This document shows, one piece after another, positions 1-12,620 of a stretch of DNA of 64,000 nucleotides. The position numbers were made by a program, and so were the translations under genes. Under the pieces are notes generated by a model. It had not been told where the DNA came from. It searched no databases and worked only from the letters and a program-made list of their open reading frames with translations. The DNA comes from Chinchilla lanigera (lineage: Eukaryota > Chordata > Mammalia > Rodentia > Chinchillidae). Each line of letters starts with the position of its first letter. Position 1 is the stretch's first letter. The stretch is from NCBI RefSeq assembly GCF_000276665.1, contig NW_004955417.1:19715117-19779116 (forward strand), in the 5' to 3' direction.

Positions 1-251
1 CCATTTTAAAATAAAATTTTATGTTAACTGATGTCAAACTAATTAAAATTAAACTACTTATTTTAAAAGTGGTTGAAAACTACCAGTTAATAAGGGATTG
101 TATTCATACAAATATAGAATTAAGTAATGATTAGGAATTTCCAAATAGCTCATAAACATTGCAAAACATGTGCATAGTTCCATCACATATTATAATTATA
201 TGATATTATCCAAACTTATCTTTATTAGAGTTTTATAACAATTTAATTATT

Positions 252-398
252 TTCTTTTTTTGAGACAGGTTCTTGCTATGCTGTTCAAGGTGCCCTTGAG
301 CTCACTTTGTAGCCGAGGCTGATCTTGAACTCACAACCATCCTCCTGCCTCAGCCTCCTGAGTGCTGGGATTGCAGGCGTGTGCCACCACACCAGGCT
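252..398 (-). repeat. B1 SINE (7SL-derived)
   Basis: Plus strand shows the reverse complement of B1: T-run, gagacaggttcttgctatg, then agctcactttgtagcc, the tcctcctgcctcagcctcc core and a CCA-rich end. The internal short tandem duplication seen in rodent B1 is present. Diverged, so an older copy. Confidence 0.9.
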
Positions 399-1004
399 TG
401 CTTTTTGTTTTCAAAAAGAAAGAAAGAAAATCAAGCATGGGGCTTTCATTTGTAGGCATGAAAAAATGTGTTTCTGCTGTAATTCTTCCACTATAAATTT
501 TCAGTTATTATCTGATTCTGATATAAATACAAAAAAGATTTAAATGTTGGTTATATTTTTAGGGAACCAGAGGTAATTGAGGTATAAATATTATCAGATT
601 ATCCTAAATATTTTAATATATTTTGTATCATTAATCTGAAAAAGCTGTGCATATATATATGTGTGGGTGTGTATATAATGAAGGTTGTGATCCACTAAAA
701 TCATGATAGTTATAGAAATCAACCTGTAATATTTACTAAGATGATATTGAATAAGTTTTTATTTAATCACATAATTGAGAAATGACTGCTAACCATACAA
801 TCATGCTGTAATTGGTCCCTTAGTTATCACTAATTTTGTGATATTCACATGCTTATTATAAAAACAGGTCCATATTACTGTGCAAGTAATTTAATTGAGC
901 ATTCTAATTTTGAAAAGATAGGGAAGTAGAATGAAATCTAATATCTTAAAGGTATTCATAGCTTCATCATAATTGCTGGACTTCAATGTTTAAAGAAGGA
1001 AACC
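399..1004. other. AT-rich intronic sequence
   Basis: Includes a short alternating TA/TG stretch near 648-676. I see no gene or recognisable repeat otherwise. Confidence 0.5.
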
Positions 1005-1195
1005 ACACTAATGTCCCTCCACATGGCTCTAATCCCAGCGCTCTGGGAGGCTTAGTCAGGAGAACTGGAAATTTGAGGCCCCATGGGCAATTTGGCCACT
1101 TAATGAGACCCTGTCTCAAAATTAAAATAAAAATCATAGGGCCAAGGATGTAGCTCAGTGCAAAAGCCCTAGGTTTAATCCCCAGTACCACAAAT
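1005..1195 (+). repeat. B1-ID fused SINE (B1-dID type)
   Basis: A decayed B1 (taatcccagcgctctgggag core, ending gagaccctgtctcaaaatta) is joined through an A-rich linker to a shortened ID unit (gccaaggatgtagctcagtg ... ttaatccccagtaccac). This order, B1 then ID with a deletion in the ID, is the composite known from several rodent families outside mouse and rat. Confidence 0.8.
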
Positions 1196-1869
1196 AGTTA
1201 ATAAATATAACCTAAAAACCTTTTAAGTAGAGCAGAAAATCGTTTAACTACAAATATGCATTGCTAATTTGTAAGCAAAAAGTATGATAAATCACAGAAT
1301 TTATACTCTGTTTCCTGTATGAGTATTCCTGTCCCTAACAAAGAAATGAACTGAATTTTCACTTTTATCATAGAGTCATCATGACTAATCTGATAATAAC
1401 ATTTTCTTGCAGTTAGGTAAATACTTCTTTGGCAATTCCTAGAAACCAGTTTAGGCTGCTTCTGTAACAATTCACTCAAAATCTAAGGACAAATTCCAAA
1501 CACCCACCTTCCAGAAGAACCCAAGAGGTAAATAAAATTTCAAACCAAAAACTGGAAGTTTATACTAATGGTTAGCACCATTTCAACTCAGGATTGTGAG
1601 CAACTCCAGTCTTAGAATTTCAGGGTTAGAACTATAACTCCTACCAATGAAGGTAGTAATTCTGTAGGATTCCCTTACCTTCAATGCAGTATAGGGTTCA
1701 ATATTAAGATAAAGTATTGGAAACTCTTTTCCATAACCATAATCTAACCAGATATGTATTTCAACAAAGGTTTTACTAACCAGTTCTTAAGTTTTAATAT
1801 GCATTGTTTTCATCTTCTTTTTCCCTGTACTACAAAGGAAACTCCTAGAGGCTGAGAAATTGTATATTT

Positions 1870-1965
1870 TGTACACAGACTTTTGTATATTATTTATTGC
1901 TGAATCTCTATAACAGTGTCTGCAAAAGTACCTGGCATAAAATAGATATTCAAGAAACATTCCTC
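1870..1965 (+). repeat. L2/MIR-type 3' end remnant
   Basis: The stretch around acctggcataaaatagatat resembles the common 3' end motif (cctggcacatagtaggtgctcaataaa) of L2/MIR elements. Short and diverged. Confidence 0.5.
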
Positions 1966-4900
1966 AAAAGAAACTATAGAGGATGAATAACTTTAATAAT
2001 GAGCCTAAAATCATAGTGGCAATTATTAAAAAGGTAAAATAAAATATACAATTTTAGTAGGTACCATGCAAAGTCACATTTCAAACACCAACATAAATAG
2101 AAGGAAAATCTAAAGAATGAAGAAAAAATCATTAATTTTGCTTTTAATTTCCAACAACTTCCTTTTGAAAAAGTGTGGACTCATGATTTCTTTCAATAAT
2201 TAAGAATCATTTGGACGGTGCTATTGTCATTCTCAAACGTGAAAGTTTATACTTTAGTGATATGAACTGGGTTTATTTAGGTATGTAATGTGATACATAT
2301 ATAAGATTTTGTTTTTCCAAAGAAAAAGGAAAATTTTATCTACTTTTAAGAATATAAGTTTGGTACATATACTGCAACTATAAAGAAATAACACCTACTT
2401 CTTTTGTAAGGCAATAAATGATCCATCACCATACAATTATATAATGCATATGTATAGTCATTTTATTTAAAATGTAAGCCAATTTGGAATATTCAGCTTA
2501 TGAAACAGATTTTTAAATCACCAAACTTCTTCACTTAACTAGATGAAAAACAAAATTTTTGCATAAATAACTTTCATAGATAATTGCCAAGGATGGAAAT
2601 AGCCTGAGAATTATGCAGAGCAACAATCCAGTTTAAATATATAATATAGCTTACCATAAATTAAAATGCAATAGTTTACTTCCTTTTTTAATGAAGTATG
2701 TGACACAGTTATATAAACATTATCTTTGATAACACAATTAAATGCATACAACAAGACATACAACTCAAATTAAAGGAAGAAAATGTACATTCAAAAATTC
2801 ATACTTCATTTGAAATTAAATCATGTACACAAGATGTAATTTATCACAATTAGATTAACCTGTCATTAAATTAGTTGATATATAATTATAAATGAGATCT
2901 TTATAATATAAAAATGTATCTGAAATATATTTAACAGAATATTTTCCAATATAGCAAAAATAAAATGAAATGATTTGCATATAAAAACATGCTTTTATAC
3001 ATCATAATTTTATGCCATATTGAATTTCATGGTAATGGAAAATGACATCGTACATGCAAATTATCAAATTTAGTAATATTGCATACAAGAATAAATTAGA
3101 ATTTCATTGTGTATTTTAAGAAAAATTAAATTTTGGAAGATTTTTATTTCAGCCACATATCTGCAAGAGATTAAGCATGAGCCTTTAATAAATGTATCAG
3201 TTAGAAAATGTACAATGTAAAACCTCATGCCAAAATTAATTTGAACTTTCTTTTTATTCAAGTCAAGTTTTAGTCCTATAGATTGTTTTCAGATTTGGTA
3301 TGTTGTTTCAACCCAATTCATCAAACAAGTAAAGACCAGAATATGCTGCCAAAGATGCATGTGCTTGGGTAGATATATATATACAAACATATAAGATTAC
3401 ATTAAAGAGCATTTTAAAGAAAATTCAAACTAATCGAAGAAGTTGCTTTTAGATATCTGTTTGGTACATTATTTGATATCAGTTTGTGTCATATATTCTC
3501 CTTCCTTTAATTTTATCTGAAACAATTTAATGAAAGCTTAATGGAATAATGATGTGTGACACTGAAAATATATTAAACATTTAAACTGAAACCGTGTGAA
3601 ACAAAAGTGTATACATAAAAATAAAATAATACCAAAAATACCTAAACACGCTAATGTGACAGTTCCATTACACTCATTGTTTGATAAGCTATAAATCAAT
3701 TTGTGGTTTGTTTCCGTCTTGTTCTACATTACTTAGATGAAAATTATAGGAAAACAAAGATGGAAGAGAACATTTGTAGATTAATTAAATATGAATGTGT
3801 GGGAAAACAAAGGCACTGATCTGCTACATGTTAAAAGTCGCCATTTTTCCTAAGCATAGTAGAGTTGCAAAAATAAAGTACTTTGCATTTTAAATATTAA
3901 ATCCATTATCTTCAAATTGGTGTAGTCTCATATCTGATAATAAATTGGCAGATATTTTTATTATCAATATCCGAGTTAGAGAGGAAATGGGTAAACTAAT
4001 ATAGAACATAGTGCTTAAAATTGATATGGAAAGTAGTGGTTAAAACTAAAAATAACGCAAATATAAAAACTTTTAATCAATTGTTACTCCCTACGAGAAT
4101 CTTAAGTGAATTTTGTAAAACATAATTGAGTTTTAAAGAGTATGTCTATATCTGTGTTAAAATATTTTGCTTTTAAATTAAAGTAATACATTTAAGTTAG
4201 AGGTACATAATATTATGACCATTTGTCTTATTCAAAGAATGTAGTATACCCAGAAATTAAGTCATTTATGATAGTGAAAAAAATGGTATAACCAACATGC
4301 AGATTTCTGAGATGTTATAAAATAAAAAGTTTATGTTGGCAAAATAAGAAAAAAACCAGTAATTTAAGTAACAGATTTTTCTAAGTGATTAGTTTAAAAT
4401 GACAGGTGTATACTCATTAAAACAGACCTGGAAGTTTAAATGCAAGTTCCTTTTCTAAATTTATTGACATTTATATATATTTCTGTTTTGTTTATGTAAT
4501 ATGCTTCTTGGAAATTTACAAGATTAAATAGTAGACGAATATACCTTTCAAATGGATTTGTTATTGCTTATCAAGTACAAGTGATCTCACTGATGTTGTA
4601 TGCAAAATGAATGAATATTTGCATTTAAGCTAAAATTGATGATAATAAGCTTTGTCAGTAAGTTTAGTAATATATCTAAAACCACAATTATTATGATTAA
4701 TAAATTATAAAATACATATTAAGCAAATTATGTTGTAATCCAAATTGATTTGCATGCAACATAAGAATCACAAATTATGAACTTTTTGAAATTTTGCTAA
4801 CCTCCCACGCTCAACAAAGATTAATACTTTTTCCAGATAAAATATGAAAATACCAAAATTATGAGAAAGCCTTGTGACTAGTGCACTGGTGAACTAGGAC

Positions 4901-6550
4901 AATAGTTCATAGATATATAAAAGTATGAATGATACTCTAAATATCGTCACAGTTTTGTCCTCTAATATCTTAGTACTAAAAATAGAATGAGAGCATAGTA
5001 GTAAGAAATCTATTCAAGTAGAGAGTTGTGAGGCTTTCAGATATTTTCTCTTTCTTGAATGACCATTTCTTGTTGCCCAGTTCATAGATATCACAACACG
5101 TTCCAGTAACTTATTCTCCTTCTCATATTTTGAAAATATCCACTGTGTGGTGATGAGCTCTAGGTGTCATTTTCAAATGCAATGTGCACACCCACAAACA
5201 CATCACTTACAAGAATCCATAAAATATTCACAGTGTTTTCTATAATTAAACATATTTATCTTTCTCAAGGTCTTAATACTGAGAATGAAACTTGAAGTCC
5301 TAGGATTTGAATAAAATTCATGGCATCACTGTCATATTTCCAAAGAAAAGAAAGGGATAGAATGATCGTACCACATGTTACTGTAATTGTCAACTAGAAT
5401 CCTGCAGCTTTAGATTTTTCTTGTGGCAGCTCCCTTCACTAAATTTCAGTAGTAGTATTTGTCATTCTTGGTTTTGGCCAAACAAACAAAATGAAACTTA
5501 GCACATGGTTATATGATTTGTTCAAACGAAATCTTGTGGAACAGCTGATAATTCTTATGAAAGACCTAAAGATATTATTCAAAAAGTGATATTCTTTATA
5601 TCTTATACCAAGATATTATATCAAGAACATTTTTATTTTCACAGTCTTACTGTTTGTAATAATCTATATCTATTCACAGTACATATAAAAAAATAACACT
5701 GCATAGCCTTTCCATGTTTATCCTCTGTTTCCCCTTGAATTTAGATGAGAATGTCACAGAAAAATAGTAAAAATGATTAAGTGTATCATTGTCTTCCTGT
5801 ACTACTCCACTGCCTTCCTTTCTTGAGACATTTTTATTTTGTAATTAATTACTAATTATTGAGTTTTAAGTGTAAGATTTGTCAGCATATAAACTCAAGT
5901 AAGAAATTGGACCTGTCTGGACATATCCAAACACCTTAGCACATAATTATGGCATAATTAAATTTTGTACTCCTTGTGCTAGAATCCAGGTGAGAAAAAG
6001 AGAGAAAGAAGCCTTCAGGGACAAACAAATGACTCCTTCACTGGTATTGCCAGTGTAGAGGAACACTTCCCTCCTTTCCTTGCTCCGTGCCCTTTCCTCC
6101 CACCGGATACTGTATAATGCTAGTATTTGTTATTTTGAAAGAGGAGAAATGAAGTAAAGAAAAGGTGCTGGCGTAGTTACCTTTTATATCAGTAATGATC
6201 TGAAGAATAAATAAGAGGTTTTTATCCTGAATTCACCCATCATGGTGGGCACCTCCTGCCCTGATTGTTTATCCTTTCCTTCCTTCTATGCTGGTCTTCT
6301 GTGTTGAGAAGTGGATGTTACCCCTTTTCATGAATTATAAATGCTGCTTTTTTAGTACCTGATGTATGCATAAGGCTGGTTTAATAGGCATGAGGTGCCA
6401 GGAAGAGAACCACAAAGTTGCTCTTACTCTGGCATCTTTCTCTCCGTGTACACAGATTACCTTAAGGTGTTATTTAGGATTAAATACTGATGTCTCAAAA
6501 TTATTTTCTTATAATCAGATAAATAAGTTTTTGACCAATAGAGGATATAT
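1966..6550. other. Very AT-rich unique intronic sequence
   Basis: About 4.6 kb with no SINE insertion, no long open frame with a recognisable product and no clear old repeat. Long A/T runs are common and CpG is nearly absent. Nothing specific seen. Confidence 0.5.
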
Positions 6551-6551
6551 A

Positions 6552-6690
6552 CTTAAGTAGTAGTTAAGTAATAGCTTATTAGTTAAGCTATTATGAAAGT
6601 AATAGTTACTATTAGTAATAGTTACTATTACTAAAGTAATAGTTACTTACTATTACTAAAGTAATAGTTAAGTAATAGCTTAACTATTCA
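6552..6690. repeat. AT-rich array of inverted TAATAGTTA-type units
   Basis: Built from repeated agtaatagtta / taactattact units in both orientations. A perfect inverted repeat with 11-bp arms and a 1-base spacer lies at 6612-6634 (arms ttagtaatagt and actattactaa). The outer parts also carry taatagctta / taagctatta inverted pairs. Confidence 0.85.
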
Positions 6691-8071
6691 GATTGAATTG
6701 GTTTATACTAATTTTGTTTCTCTTCAGAATGAATTAAGAGAGATATATTTTGGGGAAGATAGGAAACTTGCCTCCAGAGCACTAAATGGAAATAACTGAA
6801 GCATTTATCATCAACCAACAATGAATTCAATGTGGCTGTGATATGAATGGGAGAAGTGATTTCACTCTTGACAGGTGGGGTATAAGGGTGCGTGAGCAGC
6901 GCAGAAAGGGCTAACATTCTGCGGGAAAGATTATTATGGTCTGCACTATAGAAGAGTTGCTGAGCAACTGGTCAGAATCTGCATAAATACGCTTGCAGAG
7001 AACAGCTAATAAGAAACAGGCAAAAAGAATTGTATTTTCTTATACCATAACTAACGAACACCTTTTATTATACAGCAGCAAATTAATTAGTAGCAGGGGG
7101 ATTTTGTTTGAAAATAAGTACCAAATGGCTTTAGAAAAAGTATCATATTAGAATGAGAAAGCAAAACCTTTGGGAATGGGAAGACTCCATGGTCTGTCCT
7201 CAAAAGCTCTGATCAACCTGAACAACAAATATATTTATATGTTGTATGATGTGTAAGGTATAATTAGTAGGTGAGATAGTTATGATAAATAAATCCATAT
7301 TTATAGGTAAAATTTTAAGTTTCTTCACTTAACTGTTCTGTGAAGTTCTTTTTAGAGAATATTTTCTATTTGAAGATCATTTTAAAAAACTTCTGTTTTA
7401 ATATCATTAATACATAATCGTCAATAATATGTAAAGGTTGGCTGAGATTCACATCATTTAGACTTGGCTTTATATATTTGTGTTCTTTAGTTTGATTATG
7501 ACAGTGAAGCATGTTAGAATCTCAGCATAAAAGAGAGACACCTGATGAAGTTAAAATTCAGAAGTTATCTATTAGAGCACTGGGAAATCTGGACAACACT
7601 TTTTGCTTCTTTCTATTCCAGTAACAGAGAGTTTGATCTTCAGGGTGACACAAATCAAAAGGTTAATTAGAGGTTTTTTTTTTTCATGTTTTACTCAAAG
7701 CTTCCCTGGAGATGAGATAGAAAAGTCTGTTCTTTAATTAAAAAGAAATTCCATATCGCTTACAAAAGAATTGATTTGGCAAAAAAGGGATAATGAAATA
7801 TGAACAAAAATGTTCAACAAATTTCCTATGCTTTCAAATTTTTGCAAATATTACATAAATCCCTATATTGCATTCATTTCACAGAATGGAAATACTACTT
7901 AGTGTTGATATTTTCTACACCAATGAGAATGAGTATCATTTCCTTAGCTCTAGGTTTCAGTAGCATTTTAGATATCAGAAAGATAAACATGATTTCATTC
8001 CACCTTTCTTCCTTCTCTTTGCTATTTTAAAATATGGATTTAATGCCTATTGTGTACCATACACATTTATC
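6691..8071. other. Unique intronic sequence
   Basis: AT-rich, no SINE. The short open frames here show no recognisable domains. Nothing specific seen. Confidence 0.45.
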
Positions 8072-8106
8072 TCACACACACACACACACACTATATATAT
8101 ATATAT
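8072..8106. repeat. (CA)n(TA)n microsatellite
   Basis: A run of CA dinucleotides followed directly by TA dinucleotides. Confidence 0.95.
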
Positions 8107-8621
8107 TCATTGTCTTACAAGTTTACAAGTAAGCAGTCTAATGGCTATTTTTAAAAAATCAGGAAAAGTACGATATTGTGATACATACATGCCTATGATC
8201 CCAGAATTCTGAGAGACTGAATCAAGAGGGTCACAAAACCAAGCTTATTTTGAGCAGCTTAGTTATTTAAGGAGACTGTCCATAAATAAATAAAATAAAA
8301 TATAAAATGGCAAGAAGTAATAGTTTCATAAAATGTGCAGCAGAAGAAAAACCAAGGCACACAGAGAGCTGTGAATTCTTTGCCGTGGAAAGAATGAAGT
8401 GAGGGTGCTAACAGATGCCAAGCCTCAAGGAGTTCAGACACTTCAAGTTTTCTTGAAAAGACATGGATGGCCTCACTGAAGGAGATTAAGCAGAACACTG
8501 ACATGACAAGACTGGCATTTTAGAAAGACTGCTCCTGCTGTAAAGTGGAAAAAATATTAGAGAGATACCTGAATTAAAGGCAGAGCAAACACTTGACTGA
8601 TGCAATAAGCACTTTGAACAG
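8107..8621. other. Unique intronic sequence
   Basis: Includes a diverged stretch near 8180-8300 (catgcctatgatcccagaattctgag) that may be a badly decayed B1, too eroded to bound. Confidence 0.35.
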
Positions 8622-8808
8622 GGGTTGCCAGATTTAGCAAATAGAAACATAGAACACCCAGTTAAATTTGAATATTAGATAAAAACTTCATTTTTGTTCT
8701 GTTTTTAGTATAGGAATGGTCTATGAAATACTTTGGGCACATTTATAATAAAAATATTTTTTCTTAAATTCAAGTTAAACTGACTACCCTGGATATTACC
8801 TGGAAGCC
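8622..8808. mobile_element. Palindromic non-autonomous DNA transposon (MITE) remnant
   Basis: The left arm reads ggttgccagatttagcaaat followed by an acacccagttaaatttgaat segment. The right arm carries the diverged inverse (ttcaagttaaactgactacc). The two halves together form a long imperfect hairpin, the layout of an old mammalian palindromic MITE. I recognise the sequence type but not the exact family name. Confidence 0.65.
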
Positions 8809-9459
8809 AGACCTTGAAAGTAATTATTACATGCAAACATTGAAAATCTTTTGCATATAAAGCTAATAAAAACTAGAAGCAAATATTTATTCTTTTTATG
8901 TAAGTATGCTTTGATCCTGTGAAAATTTATGTTAATTCCAGCAGGTAGATATCATGATATCAAAAGGATATCTTGACAAAATACATGACAACATCTTTCA
9001 GTTAAATGAAAAATAAAAAGAAAACCAATTGAATGAGCTGTTCTAAGACTGCTACTCCAGATGTATGTAAATCCTATATTTTTCTTCTTTGTATTAAACA
9101 TATAATACCTAGCTGAGACCTTTACTCATTATGCACATATACCTTCTCTACTTACAGTAAAAAATGCACATTGAGAATTATTAAATCCATAAATGACACC
9201 TAAAAAATGGTTTCTTTAACAATGCAGTTCATTGAAATTTAAATTGAAGATATCTCCAGCAATAAATTGTTGGTCATTCAACTGCATCCAGGCAATATAA
9301 GTATACAGGATAAGACTTTTTGGCATGTTTGTCTTCATTAAGATGATAAAAAAATGCAAAATAGAAAATTCAACCCTCTATTCTCTCTCTATCTCTATCC
9401 ACACATACTTAGAGGTTTATATGCAGAGACTGTCTATCTACAGTCTCTATAAATCTCTA
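8809..9459. other. Unique intronic sequence
   Basis: AT-rich; nothing recognisable. Confidence 0.45.
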
Positions 9460-9512
9460 ACTCATATATATATATGTGTATATACATATATACACACACA
9501 CATATATATGAG
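9460..9512. repeat. Compound TA/TG/CA dinucleotide repeat
   Basis: Interrupted TA, TG and CA runs; able to form alternative structures and prone to length change. Confidence 0.9.
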
Positions 9513-9631
9513 CGACCATAGATACTTATATGCCTGTGTTTTTATAAAGAGATATCATACATATAACAAAAGTTTCTCAATTCTGAGTTTTTGAGTAAGA
9601 ATGTTTTAAATAGCAGAACATGAACAATTTT

Positions 9632-9732
9632 GTTTTGTTTTGTTTTGTTTTTCTCCGGTACTGGGAACCGAACTCACGACCTTGAGCTTGCCAGGCAGGC
9701 GCTTTTGCCGCTGAGCTAAATCCCCAGCCCCA
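9632..9732 (-). repeat. ID-type SINE, young, with target-site duplication
   Basis: Reverse complement of the local ID consensus with a (CAAAA)n tail on its own strand. Exact 12-bp duplications atgaacaatttt flank it at 9620-9631 and 9733-9744, proving retroposition. Confidence 0.95.
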
Positions 9733-10084
9733 ATGAACAATTTTTTCGTTTGACATTTTGATGAAAATCATTAATTAAAGCAAAGGACAACTTCCTGGTT
9801 ATTAGCATGCTTTTAAGCACCAAAAAGTTTATAACTACACAAACGATGCTGAAATATTTCATTTACAGGTAATATGAATATCTAATCATTTCTCAGCCTT
9901 AAATTTTAATCTTCATAGGCTGATGGAGACTTGTTCCAGTCTAATGTAAGAAGGTAAATTTTTATAACTCTAATTTCTAAATAGAGATAATTAAGACACA
10001 TAGGGTATTGCAATGTTTACTTTGCAATGTTTACTTACGATGACTGCAGAAGAGAAATATTTAAGCAAACAATAGAAAAGAGCA

Positions 10085-10155
10085 GCCAGCATTTAATGAG
10101 CCTTTGATATATGCCATAAATGGTCCTACTTAATTGATCTAATCTTCAGAAACAC
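10085..10155 (-). repeat. MIR fragment
   Basis: The stretch catttaatgagcctttgata and the following 40 bases match the reversed MIR 3' part (atttattgagcacttactat...). Old and diverged. Confidence 0.55.
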
Positions 10156-10156
10156 T

Positions 10157-10517
10157 TGGTATGGTTTGAATTAGAAACATCTCTCAAAAGGTTTTATGAC
10201 TGCAGAAGTTGGGCTTTCAGAAGGTGTTCTAGCTGGGTCATGGGGGAATTGCAATCACAGGAGGTGGGCCTGGTAGGTAAGAAGAAGCAGGTCACTAGGA
10301 GGCTATCCAGGAAGAGTCTATCACCCTGCTACACTGTACCTTTCTCTCTACTTCCTCGATCTCCTGAACAGATTTTGCCCTCTCAAAACATTCTACCGTG
10401 CTATTTCGGCTTTGGAGCCAGCCCACCACGGTCTGAAAATGTAAGCCAAAATAAAACCCCTTCTCCCATAAGCTGTGAGGTCAGGTATTCTGTCAACATG
10501 GCAGGAAACTGATTGAC
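10157..10517 (+). mobile_element. MaLR-like solitary LTR
   Basis: Starts tggtatggtttgaattagaa, the typical 5' end of this mammalian LTR group. It contains the ggaggtgggcctggtaggta and gtaagccaaaataaaacccc segments (the latter with an AATAAA signal) and ends near ctgattgactt. A 118-residue open frame across it is chance: it follows the LTR and has no protein domain. No internal retroviral sequence adjoins it. Confidence 0.75.
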
Positions 10518-10689
10518 TTCTCATGAGGTGAGGATAGTAAACCTCAAATATTTCAAATTGTACACATTACTACAAAGTAGTGAACTGAGGATATAAAGCA
10601 GAATTGTGTAATCTCTCAAACCAGGATCCAAACTCCTACGAAATGAATGTACCTCTCTATTACCCTCTCGGTATAATGTTCTGTACAGA

Positions 10690-10775
10690 CAACACTCATG
10701 TAGTTCCCTGGCCTCACGTAAGTCATTTGACCTCCATAAATTTCCTCTCTCAATTTGTTACCTGAGGAGAAGAGA
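10690..10775 (+). repeat. MIR fragment
   Basis: The segment cctcacgtaagtcatttgac...tttcctctctcaatttg parallels the MIR core (gggcaagttacttaacctct...agtttcctcatctg). Confidence 0.6.
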
Positions 10776-11164
10776 GTAATGCAAGTCTGGAGTGGATGGT
10801 GGGGGCAGTGGCCATGACATACCCCTCCTTCCTGCTACATCTGCAGAAAATAGAGTGTCTAGAATCCTGGATTCTTATCTTTGACTAAGACTACCTCACT
10901 TATGTTTGTCATAGGTAGCACAGAATTATCTACCTTCGTATGAAATGGGGTTTGGACAATATCTTACTCACATTATCATTCCTTGGTGTATTTCTAGTTT
11001 GTATTACTTTTTCCTAATTTTTAGCCTGAACAAAACATCCAAAAATGTCTGGTGCCTAACTTTTACCTATAAGGATTTCTGCAATCTTGAAAAAATGTAA
11101 TGAGAGTATTTTTCATTTGTCTGTCACATAGTAATTTTATTGTGCATAGAAAAGAATAACTTCA

Positions 11165-11257
11165 GGGACTGGGGATTTAGCTCAGTGGCACAGTGCTTGC
11201 CTGGCAAGCATGAGGTCATGAGTTCGATTCCTGGTACCAGAAAAAAAAAAAAAAAAA
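11165..11257 (+). repeat. ID-type SINE, young, with target-site duplication
   Basis: Nearly complete ID unit with a pure A-tail of 18. Exact 17-bp duplications agaaaagaataacttca lie at 11148-11164 and 11258-11274. Confidence 0.95.
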
Positions 11258-11274
11258 AGAAAAGAATAACTTCA

Positions 11275-12239
11275 CAATCAGGAATTTTGAATCAAAGACT
11301 CAGAAGTCTATTAGTTCTCAGCAACTATTCCCTGCTGCTTCAAAGTTCTATTATCATAGACTGACAATTATTATCTCTTACTTTGTGGAAGATCGTTTCT
11401 AAACATTGTACATGTAATCCACATAGCAAGCATAAGCAGTATGTATATTATATTTCATATTACTGAGGGGAAATGATTTTATTTAGATCGATCATTCATG
11501 TACTTGCTCAATTAGCATTTACTGTTCTAGGCCATTTATTCATTCATCCATATATTTACACAATCATAATTTACTTTGTGTATTGTATGCCAGACGCTGC
11601 AGGATCCAGAGGTGAGTAGTGCAGATGGTGTGTTTATTCTAGACAGATTACACTCAAATGGAAAAGGCGATGAATGTACAGATCAATATGATAACAGGTG
11701 TAAAACAAAGTGACATTTGAACTGAAATTTTAATAAAATGAAAGAGTGAGACATTAAAAAAGACTTGGTTTCTAGCACTTTTATTTAGATTGGTAGGTTA
11801 CATAGTTTATAGTTTTAATCTTGGTGATACACTGCGTCCCATCCAGTTGTCTCTTCTGCGTTTCAATTTATTTCTTTATAACAGTGTACCTTAGCCTCCT
11901 GTTCCCTATATTTCAGTGACATAATGTTTCTGTTCAACCAAGGTAAAATATTTTGAGAACAAAATTGAAAGCTTTGAATCCAGTGTTTTAAGAATAAAAA
12001 TTAAGTTAGTAAGAATTGCATTATTGATTTTCTTTATGTACATACACACACACATATGCACAAATATTTCTACTCTTTTCTGGACATTGTTATGTGCTAG
12101 TATAAAATATCAAGCCAAGGAGATAATGTGAGGAAAAGTATAAGCAATTAAAAATAGCAAACTAAGTTATTAAGTTGCTTTATTAGATTAAATATAGTTA
12201 AATTTTATTTATAAATTTTAATTCTATGCGACAGAAACC
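11275..12239. other. Intronic sequence with traces of old L2/MIR repeats
   Basis: A stretch near 11530-11760 (tgtatgccagacgctgcagg and following) resembles the start of an L2-like repeat. Not bounded. No gene seen. Confidence 0.4.
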
Positions 12240-12620
12240 ATTTCTCCTCCATTTGGATGTGGACTGTCCTCATGACTTGCAATGACCAGTATCATATGAA
12301 TGAAGTTGTATTGTATGATTTCTGGAGCTTTGTAGCTTCCACTTGGACCTTGGTATGTTTCTCTAAGATGACTATCATAGAACTTACGTTGAATCTTCTG
12401 AAAGACGAGAGGTGCACAGAGTTAACACTGAAGTTCCTGGGTGATAGAACCATGTGTGAGTGCACCCCGTCTTCCAGGGAACTGTTCACCTGAATGTAGC
12501 TACATATGCAAGGAAGCATCCTGCTAGCTAACAGGACTGTGAGAAATAATAAAGCAATGCTGTTTTAAGTTTCTAAGAGCTGGGGTGTGTTTTCATGCCA
12601 TGGTAACTGATCTAAGTCGA
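12240..12620 (+). mobile_element. Old LTR remnant (MaLR/MLT-like)
   Basis: The 3' part reads aggactgtgagaaataataa then gctgttttaagtttctaaga and ends near gccatggtaactgatctaag, the usual 3' end of an old mammalian LTR. The two overlapping open frames on opposite strands are shadows. Confidence 0.6.

Noticed and set aside
9458..9512. Regularly spaced short repeats, considered as a repeat array such as CRISPR
   Set aside because: They are simple dinucleotide repeats in a mammalian intron, with no spacer-repeat structure.
10156..10512. 118-residue plus-strand open frame
   Set aside because: It coincides with a MaLR-like LTR and has no protein domain.
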